From Trachythela sp. YZ-2020 (lineage: Eukaryota; Cnidaria; Anthozoa; Malacalcyonacea; Clavulariidae), in NCBI GenBank assembly GCA_016169945.1, contig JADLSH010000363.1:5076001-5140000 (forward strand): a stretch of 64,000 nt of DNA. The letters run 5' to 3'. The stretch's first letter is position 1. Each line of letters starts with the position of its first letter. Shown piece by piece: positions 56,500 to 64,000 of this stretch. The notes under the pieces were generated by a model. It was not told where the DNA came from and ran no database searches. It saw only the letters and a list, made by a program, of their open reading frames with translations. Position numbers and translations under genes: made by a program.

Positions 56500-57127
56500 T
56501 TAAGGATAGAGTCTGAGTATATAGGTTTGCAGAAAATATAATTTAATTCAAATTGGAGTGGTACATATGCTGCTCCGCAAAGGTCACAGTTTATTTGGTA
56601 AACTACATCTTTCTGCGAGCACCGAATGGGAAGTGACGAAGTACTGCATACTGGGCATTTCGAAGGGTCTGTGCATGCTTTATCGTAAGGTCGTGACTCT
56701 ACGAGCTCTTCCTTCAAATTTACGCTCAGCTTCTTGTAATAAGGCATCGTTTGAACATATCAAAGTGTAGGTTTTGATGGTGTTATCAATGGCAGCTCGT
56801 TTGATGTGTTCTGGATGGTGAGATCTTGCGTTCATCATCAAACCTTTGTTTGCGGATTTTGTATGCCATCCCGCCGTTTCTACTACTCCAGATATTAAAA
56901 AAAAACGAAGGGATCTTTATTCATTTAAAAGTTGAAACCGGACTTGAATGGGAAATACGAACAGTTAAACATTTTAGATTTCGTAGTTTAAAGACGGCAT
57001 GCAGTAATATTATTCTATTACATTCCTAATTTTATTAGAACTAATTTTTCTCGGACACGCCATTTATATGCTTACGCAATTTCGCAGAATGTATCTTCGC
57101 GGAAAAACCGTAAGGTGTTTTTTACTG

Positions 57128-57224
57128 GCCGCCATGCTCTTAGCCAGTACCTGCACATGCGCAGTTTACGTAAAAAATTCATGCTGACGGCGTCTCTTTA
57201 CTGGACTGGCTAAGAACATGGCGG
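57128..57224. mobile_element. short hairpin MITE, GCCGCCATGCTCTTAGCCAGT ends
   Basis: GCCGCCATGCTCTTAGCCAG and CTGGCTAAGAACATGGCGG form inverted ends around ~55 bp. It abuts the LINE start at ~57225. Confidence 0.7.
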
Positions 57225-58860
57225 ACTTTGCCGAAAAAAGAATCGACTTCTAAAAGAATCAGCGTGGCAGATTGTACCTTCCCTCACCCAGCTTTTCAAC
57301 AAGTCGTTAAGTTGTAGCGAAATACCTGATGAATGGAAATTAGCAAACATTGTTCCGATACACAAGAAAGGCGATAAGAGCCAAGTAGAGAACTATAGAC
57401 CTATCTCCCTTCTTTCCATAATATCGAAAGTACTGGAACGTTGTGTCCTGAGAAATATACGTGATCATCTGCTGCAATTAATCAACATGGTTTTATTCCC
57501 GGGAAGTCATGTACAACTCAGCTATTAGAGGTCCAAGGCATTCGACAAAGTCCACCATAAAGATCTAATAAGCTAATTAAGGAACGTCTATGGTAAAGTT
57601 TATCTCTGGTAAACTCCTTCGCTGGTTTGAGTCATATTTATAAAATCGCAAGCAATATGTGACTGTGCTAGGAGCTACATCCTCCGCGAGACATGTCCTA
57701 TCAGGAGTTCCACAGGGTTCAATATTAGGTCCCATACTGTTTCTGCTGTACGCGAACGACCTGTCGGATGTAGTAGAGCACTCCAAGATCCCCTCCTTCG
57801 TCGATGACACGAAACTATTTAAGAAAATTGATTCAACTTCCGATGCTATCTCCTTACAAAGTGACCTGGGTAGTTTGGAGAACTGGTCATCATCTTCAGG
57901 CCTTGTCTTCAACCAAGACAAATGTAAATGTCAGCGTGTAACAAGAAAAAAGAATCCTATCAAACACGAGTACAAGATCAATAGCAAATTAATCCCTGGT
58001 GGTCACCGAAAAAGAAAAAGATTTAGGCATATGGATCACGGACACGTTAAACTGGTCTTACCATACCCACGATCGCTGTGCAAAGGCAAACAAGATGCTT
58101 GGTTTCCTGCGTAGGGCTGCAACGGAAATTAGAGATGTCAAGATACGCCGCACACTGTACCTGTCCATTGTTCGCTCAACGCTAGGTTATGCCACTCAAG
58201 TCTGGTCACCACAATTGATCGACTTAATTACGAGGACAGAGCGCATCCAACGACGAGCTACAAAGTTGAAGTTACCTTTCGTGTGCGCAGAAACGTACAA
58301 AGACAGACTGATCTCCTTAGACTTACTACCAATCACCTACTGGCACGAGTACCTTGACATTATGTTTTTCTTTAAAGCTATAAACAACATTATAACTGTC
58401 TCGAATGAAGTCCTTCCGCAGCCAATTATCCCATCAAGGCTCACTAGAACCTCGGCTGACACCAACGTGCTCTCTTTCCGTCCTCGCAAATGTAAGACGC
58501 TGACATACCAACGCTCTTTCTTCATCAGAGTAATAAGAACTTACAACTCTCTGCCAGAAGGTCTAAGGCAAAATAATCTATCGCTGGTACGATTTAGAAC
58601 ATTGTTGCTGGACTACTATCACAACGCTGCCAAGACATTTTATGATGTGGACGACGCCAGAACGTGGAGAACAGTCTGCTTGAAATGCAACACATCACGC
58701 AGACTCATGCAGCCATTAACGTGCTGCTATTAGTACATGTACATTATCAGTTATAATTTAAATATTAGTTATGTGTTTTCTATATTCAAGGGCCCACAGT
58801 AATTGGTTTTAAACTGTTGTGGTGTCCCCACCTTTTTGTTGTTGTTACCTTCTTGTTCAA
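57225..58860 (+). pseudogene. CR1/Jockey-like LINE ORF2 remnant with FVDD
   Basis: The reverse transcriptase opens WQIVPSLTQLFNKSLSCSEI and VPIHKKGDKSQVENYRPISL in a frame with several breaks near 57480-57660, then reads GVPQGSILGPILFLLYANDL and FVDDTKLF. A frameshift near 58000 leads to the C-terminal frame (DLGIWITDTLNWSYHTHD, RRTLYLSIVRSTLGYATQVW, ...RTYNSLPEGLRQN) with stop at 58731-58733. It is the same clade as 15392-16264. The 3' UTR has CCCACAGTAATTGGTTTTAA, also found at 29897 in decayed form. The endonuclease is missing. Confidence 0.88.
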
Positions 58861-59261
58861 CCTTGAAATGTGGAGGCCTGGCGCTTTTGCTGTGTTTGTC
58901 TAGGCCAAGCTTTTAAGCAATTTTCCAATATTGTGCTCATAAATTTCAAACTATTTTAAAATGAAGATATATGATTGTAAAATTTAAACCGTCCTAGTTT
59001 TAACGGTCAAGGGTGCATGTCAAGGGGCCGTTAAAGTTTGCGCGTTTTGGGGTTGAACAGGAATGGTTTGTGTTTTACGTGTTGATTGATTAAGTAATTA
59101 TAGGCGAAGCTAAAAAAAAAGAAAAAAAAAGACCTTACGCCGACATCAAAGGTGCCGACATGAAGATACGCCTCTGTATATAAATACTCTGTGATGCAAC
59201 GGTCGCAAGCTTTAACATTTTATGCTTACGCATGCAGTTTATTCAAAATTGTATATAATCT

Positions 59262-59310
59262 TTAACCTGATGATGGAGTAAACTCCGAAACGTCGTTTTT
59301 GTTAAATAAA
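59262..59310 (+). ncRNA. hammerhead-ribozyme-like core
   Basis: CTGATGA (59267-59273) is followed by GGAG-TAAA-CTCC (stem II candidate), GAAA (59287-59290) and ACGTC|G. These are the conserved boxes, in order, of a type I hammerhead. A 3-bp AAC/GTT stem I can start next to the cut site, and ACGT is self-complementary, as in the dimer-forming short-stem-III hammerheads of Penelope-like elements and retrozymes. The stem II is only four base pairs plus flanking G/A, so activity is uncertain. The surrounding 58.98-59.31 kb carries no coding sequence. Confidence 0.4.
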
Positions 59311-59829
59311 AATTTAAAGCCTTATTCTGATCTATATTAAGAAGCACAGAAACCTTAAAAGTTGATATTTACAATACAGGCCAAAATTTGGACCTTTGGG
59401 ATTAGGATAATATGTTGGGAATATTCTTGGTGTAATATTCTCTGACAATTTTGTCAGTTCATTGTTAACAACTTTGTATGTTGTAGCAAACTGAACAAAG
59501 TTCATGTTCATTATATCATGTGAATAATCAGGGTTCTCACTTTTAAGGAAATTTCCTTAAACTAAGGAAATTTCGACCTTTTTTTACTTTTTTAAGGAAT
59601 TGTTTGAGGAATTATATTTTTTAAGGAATTTCTAAGGAATTCTGAATTTTATCTGAAATATTTACTTTTATTAACAAAAATCATGAAAATTGAACAAAAT
59701 GTGACAACAAATAAAAATTGTTGTTATTAATATGAGTCTGACTAGTGTTGACAGTTGTTTTACACTTGTTTATATTGTCTATATTTTTCCCGCCTTTTTA
59801 CACTAGTTTCCAGGCGTCATATTCCTGGG

Positions 59830-62387
59830 TAGGCCTAGACACAAGATGCTCGGCAACTTTTCGGCAACTTTTGACATTTCGGGCAACTTTGGACATTTTG
59901 GGCAACTTTTGACATTTCGGGCAACTTCGGGCAACTTTTGTCTTTTTTTGGCAGTTTTTTTTGGTTTAGTAATTTAAGGTCAAAGAAACTGCAAAATATA
60001 TTTATTATAACCACTGGAATATTTGTTCAAACTGTTTTGTTGTCCTTACATCAAGTACTAACATATTAAAGCACGTTTTTCAAAATGGCCGCTCTTGTTG
60101 AAAGTTCAGATGAGGACACTGACAGTAATTCCAACTCAGACCTCTCTGACAATGAATCAAATGATCCTATCAAGGAAGCACAAAGGCTCGGAGCAAACTT
60201 GAGTGTTCCAGAGAAGGCTGCTATTTCAAGAAAGCGAAAAGTCCAGTCGAATCCAGCTGGTAAAAGTCGTTCTAAAGACCCAAAAGTGTGTGCGTGGCTG
60301 AGAGTCAAAGAACACAAAAATGAATATCTTATTGTCACAGAAGGTAATCAGCTAAGATGTGATGCTTGTAAGGAGACTTTAAGCAAGAAGAAGAGCACTG
60401 TTAGAAAGCACATTGCATCTGGAAAACACGCTCAAGCAAAGAAAGCTATTGAACTAAGCAAGAAAAAAGATCAAACACTTCTGCAATTTCTTTGGAAAAC
60501 GATAAAGCGAACAACCCGAAAGGTGAGACATTGCCTCGTGATATGAGAGTTTATCGCTTCGATTTGGTTGAAAGTTTTCTAGCAGCCGGAATCCCTCTGA
60601 CAAAGATTGACTCCTTGCGTTCGTTCTTAGAGAAGTACGGACATAGACTGACTTCACAGACTCACCTAAGACAGTTAACTCTGTGCATGAGAAAGAAAAG
60701 GAAACTCTGAAGAAGGAACTTTCTGTGACAAAGGCATGCTCTGTTATTTTTGATGGAAGCACACGTCTGGGTGAGGCTCTGGCTATAGTAGTGCGATTTG
60801 TTGACAGCAAGTGGAACGTTCAACAAAGATTAGTAAGGCTTCAAACATTGGCAAAGAGCTTAAAAGCAGATGAGCTTGCCCAGTGTTTGATAAAGGCCTT
60901 AGCTGTGGATTTCAGTATCCTTCCCAGTAATTTACTTGCTGCCATGAAAGATGGGGCAGCTGTCAACCAGGCAGCATTGCGGCAAGTCAAATTCTATTTT
61001 CCACAGTTACTTGATGTGACCTGCTTTTCCCACACTATAGATAATGTTGGGAAGCACTTTGAGTTCCGTGTCCTCGATAAATTTGCACAATACTGGGTAA
61101 GCATGTTTTCACATAGCCCTGCTGTAGGCCTTGCCTGGAAGGCTAGAACTGGGACAGCAATGCGGTCCTATAGCCCAACTCGATGGTGGAGCAAGATGCA
61201 GCAGGTGATGGAGTTATATGGAGATGTAGAGCCCGGAGAATGATCACCTTTGCCCAGCTACAAGAATGCATCTTATGGAGATATTTGATGATCCAGGTAA
61301 TGCTGCAGATCTTGAACTAGAACTGGCTGCATTGGTAGATGGAGGAACCCACTTTGTTTCAGCTACTTACTATTTGGAAGGATGGCCCACTGATATTCAG
61401 CTGCTACGAACGCTTATCTACTGTCGCCCATGCTGTAGCAATAGATGCTTACCCAAATGTTGAGGGAGTGGCTCGCCGTCAGGCAGATGGCAACGTGCCT
61501 GTTTACAATCAACTTGTAGCGAAGGCAAAGGCCTGCGGCTTACGATTTTATCAGAGGAAGTTTAGTCAAGAGTTCCATGATCTTGTACGTGCCTTTAAAA
61601 GTGCCAGATTGTGCTGCCCGTCCAGGTGCAACAACTCCGTCCCACAGCAGATTCTTTGCAAGAGCTGAGGAACTTTGGCTTCCTGGACAATGATATAGTC
61701 ATTAATGGACTTACCAACGAGCTTCCTCGTTATCTAGCAAATGTTGATGGAACTCAAATTGAAACTGAAGAAGAGAAGGTCCAATGGTGGGCAAGGCATG
61801 AAGCTATCTTGCCTAACTGGTCATCAGTTGTGAAGAAAATCCTTCTTGTACAGCCAAGTTCTGCTTCCGCTGAACGAGTTTTTAGCGTAATGAAAAACTT
61901 TTTCACAGACCAGCAGGAAAATGCACTAGAAGAAACTGTTGAGGTGTCAGTGATGCTGTGCTACAATGGCAACCAAAGAAAGAGGTTCGGCTTGGCCGCA
62001 TAAATGATGACCCTCTTCTTCTATACAATGGAAACATTATTATTCCGTGTTAACAACACAACTTCCTATTAGGACAGAAATCTAGTCAGATTTTTTTGAT
62101 GATCTAGTTTTGTTAAAAGAAAAAAGTTTTGTTGATAATCTAGTTTTGTTGATCTAAAGAAATCTCTTGTACCTAAGAATATTAAATTAATCAAAAATAA
62201 AAGTAATTTCGCATGATTTTTAGTTGTAATGAGCAAAAAGGGCAACTATGAGCAACTTTTGGGCAACTTTTGAGAAAATTGGCAACTTTCGGGCAACTTT
62301 TATAAAAAAATAGCAACTTTTAGGCAACTTTTTACAACATTTAGGGCAACTTTTAAGGAAATTTCGAGCATCTTGTGTCTAGGCCTA
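59830..62387 (+). mobile_element. hAT transposon, 2558 bp, 8-bp target duplication
   Basis: Ends TAGGCCTAGACACAAGATGC and its exact complement (at least 23 bp, TAGGCCTA...GATGCTCG) are flanked by TTCCTGGG at 59822-59829 and 62388-62395. Subterminal GGGCAACTTTTG-type repeats, five to six at each end, are likely transposase-binding sites. It encodes one hAT transposase, now broken. The 8-bp duplication is diagnostic of the superfamily (with P and Merlin as less likely alternatives). Confidence 0.93.
60085..62003 (+). pseudogene. hAT transposase, frameshifted
   Basis: DDE/RNase H-like cut-and-paste transposase of ~600 codons. It starts MAALVESSDEDTDSNSNSDL; a C-x2-C...H-x4-H finger (CDACKETLSKKK...HIASGKHAQ) is the N-terminal DNA-binding module. 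After a frameshift near 60495 it reads KGETLPRDMRVYRFDLVESF. After another near 60690 it reads SVIFDGSTRLGEALAIVVRF (first catalytic region) and VTCFSHTIDNVGKHF, then SYSPTRWWSKMQQVM. Further breaks lie near 61243, 61330 and 61640. The C-terminal dimerisation motif QPSSASAERVFSVMKNFFTD is present, ending FGLAA*. Intact ends but at least four frame breaks mean it is non-autonomous. Confidence 0.9.
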
Positions 62388-62574
62388 TTCCTGGGAACCA
62401 GGCTTGGTCACGGTTTTAAGGAAATTTTAGTCAATCTAAGGAAATTTTACCCTGAATCTAAGGATTTCCTAACAACAGGATGTGAGAGCCCTGTGTGAAT
62501 TGTCATATTGCTCACGATTAGCATACACATCAAGAAGCGAGTAATCGGTGCATGACTCACCGTACTCTATATAT

Positions 62575-62708
62575 TATTGGATTCTTCTGAGCCCAATATG
62601 GCAAAATATTAAGTCGAGACTTCAATATTGGGCGAGACCGAAGGTCGAGCCCAATATTGCAAGTCGAGACTTAATATTTTGCCATATTGGGCGAAGATGA
62701 ATCCAATA
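62575..62708. mobile_element. 134-bp hairpin MITE, TATTGGATTCTTC ends
   Basis: TATTGGATTCTTCTGAGCCC and its complement, then CAATATGGCAAAATATTAAG and TCGAGACTT repeated inverted around a GAGACCGAAGGTC loop. It is a nearly complete palindrome. Confidence 0.85.
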
Positions 62709-62709
62709 G

Positions 62710-63230
62710 GAGTTTTATTTTTCGAACAAAACATTTATAACACAAGAACATGTTGTAAACGAGAGTAATGCAACAACAATGCGATAAAACTACAGTGAAA
62801 ACTTGTGTGGCACTTCGGCCGCGAATTTGCTTAAATTACGAAAACAAAAAGTAAATATACTAGTTTTATAGAAAGAAAAAGTGTACCTTAATAATACTAA
62901 CTATCTTTCAGTCTATTTAAGACGATTTGACATAATTTAAATCAGAAAAATAACTCATATACTGACGTTTCGACCTGTTGTAAACCAATGAATTTCAAAG
63001 ACATGTTTTCCCGCGCTTTATTTTTAAACAAAACTGATAAAAGAAACAACTTCAATTTTCCAAATCCTTTTCTTTGCTTTACATTACTTCGCCCTACCGT
63101 TTGTTTTGTGTTTAAAAATAACAAAACATGTAAAAAGGTGAGATAAACAAGGAAAAAAGCAGCGATAAGCTACTGTCCTACATGCTCCTGTCCTACATCG
63201 TAAAATGTCGGACAGGCACGTGACCCTATC
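62710..63230. other. unannotated stretch
   Basis: No supported gene. A minor tandem of CCTGTCCTACAT is at 63172-63197. Confidence 0.5.
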
Positions 63231-63234
63231 AATT

Positions 63235-63850
63235 ACATATGATTGGTCAATTGTATGTGAAAGAATGTGAGAGTATAATAATACGTGATATCCCGTACTC
63301 TACGTGAACCATTTAGACTTACTGGCATCACTTTAAATGATGAGCTATGGAGTTTCAAAGACAACAAATGATGCATGGTCTCTTGAGCTGCATAATCTCT
63401 TTCGCCAAGAGATTTCATAACTACTTTCTTAATAGCTCTGCGAGGGTCAGTATTAACGCTCTTTTCCACTCGTCGCAAAAACTAACTCGCAAGCTCGCTG
63501 CGAGTACGTTCATCCAATCACAATGCTCACAGGTTATTTTAATTACATGCAAGAACTCGCAGCGAGTTTGTTTTTCGATGAGTGGAAAAGAGCCTTCACT
63601 GTCAACATTTTGGACAATGTTAAATGCCTGTGTTAACTTGGTTTACCTTTAGCTGCATATTTTGTGAGATATTCAATACAAGCATAGTGATCAATAACAA
63701 CTTGAATATCACAGTTAGCTCTCCGTCCTTGGAGTTGAAGATGTTGCTGGTTATTTAACCTAGAATCATTTCGTTTAGTCACAATTTTAGCTCTATAATG
63801 TTCATTATCACCTGAAGTGTGAATTTTTTCAAATTCTAATTTTGTCTGGG
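63235..63850 (-). pseudogene. Helitron Rep/helicase fragment
   Basis: The minus strand reads YCNYYYCPQTKLEFEKIHTS, NDSRLNNQQHLQLQGRRANC, then DIQVVIDHYACIEYLTKYAA, the strongly conserved end of the Helitron replication-initiator domain. After a hairpin insertion (63459-63593) it reads VNTDPRRAIKKVVMKSLGER and DYAAQETMHHLLSLKLHSSS with VSLNGSRRV, the linker toward the helicase. Frame stops are present and both ends are missing. Helitrons move by rolling-circle replication. Confidence 0.85.
63459..63593. mobile_element. 135-bp hairpin MITE inside the Helitron fragment
   Basis: GCTCTTTTCCACTCGTCG and CGATGAGTGGAAAAGAGC with inner ACTCGC(A/G)GCGAGT arms. It separates the two conserved blocks of the Helitron protein. 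Confidence 0.85.
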
Positions 63851-63859
63851 GACAATAAT

Positions 63860-64000
63860 AATAATTACAATATTTAATCAGGAGGTCCGCTCACAAAAGC
63901 GATTTTCAGCGGAGCCCTGAGCAACAAAGAAACCCCAACTATATATAATACTATATACTAATATATATATACTACCAATAATAATGATAATATTAATGTT
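63860..64000. other. window edge, simple AT repeats
   Basis: A stretch with CGGACCTCC and CAGCGGAGCCCTG, then (TA)-rich ATATATATACT/AATAATGATAAT to the end. No gene. Confidence 0.4.

Larger units (their letters stand above)
59529..62493. mobile_element. outer DNA element with CAGGGTTCTCAC / GTGAGAGCCCTG ends
   Basis: CAGGGTTCTCACTTTTAAGG and the complement of CAGGGCTCTCACATCCTG are inverted ends of a hAT-like type. Both sides are rich in AAGGAAATTT words (59552-59640, 62415-62470). Flanking TGTGAAT is shared but not perfectly placed. Its own ~400 bp body is split by the inner hAT element. Confidence 0.7.

Overview
The window looks like nuclear DNA of an invertebrate animal. The evidence is a host gene split by large GT-AG introns, AT-rich sequence, and very dense transposon debris of animal types: CR1/L2-like LINEs, tRNA-derived SINEs, Tc1/mariner MITEs, hAT, Merlin-like, TTAA-inserting, Helitron and Polinton-like elements. 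The species cannot be named from the sequence. There is no prokaryotic operon, CRISPR array or rRNA.

The only recognisable single-copy host gene is the 3' end of ZFYVE26 (spastizin/FYVE-CENT), on the + strand. Nine exons from about 2.7 kb to 43.24 kb encode about 464 C-terminal residues up to the stop. Every junction I can place is phase 0. About 1.4 kb of coding sequence is spread over about 40.5 kb, because the introns (up to 14.8 kb) are filled with nested mobile elements.

Region by region. 0-2.6 kb: a ~22-bp tandem array, a copy of an acidic orphan ORF and a basic orphan ORF. 2.7-8.4 kb: a LINE whose ORF1 is split by a head-to-tail mariner-MITE array, then a hairpin MITE. 8.5-12.0 kb: ZFYVE26 exons with SINEs between them. 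12.2-14.1 kb: a ~1.7 kb element with long inverted repeats and a second copy of the acidic orphan gene, next to CRE- and E2F-like motifs. 14.3-20.4 kb: a TTAA MITE, LINE tails, a Merlin-like fragment and nested mariner MITEs. 20.7-26.1 kb: a long-inverted-repeat element with ACTCGTGTTC repeats, then a 3.8-kb element with TAGGCC termini that holds a 736-bp hairpin. 26.6-34.5 kb: a microsatellite, ZFYVE26 exon 6, LINE tails, and a second, 5.0-kb TAGGCC element that sits in one LINE and carries another LINE. 34.5-43.2 kb: the last three exons, a BED-finger hAT fragment, SINEs and a degenerate mariner transposase.

Beyond the gene (43.3-64 kb): low-information DNA with a 120-bp duplication, a truncated Polinton-type DNA polymerase, a LINE split by a Merlin-like element with a 9-bp target duplication, a TTAA element with a paralogous empty site nearby, a LINE followed by a hammerhead-like motif, a 2.56-kb hAT element with an 8-bp target duplication, and a Helitron fragment.

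No coherent new multi-gene system is visible. The best candidates for undescribed biology are the orphan acidic ORF family beside CRE/E2F motifs, the TAGGCC element family, the 58-bp hairpin flanked by a 10-bp direct repeat, and the hammerhead-like motif. The nesting also gives a rare chance to read target-site duplications against interrupted open reading frames.
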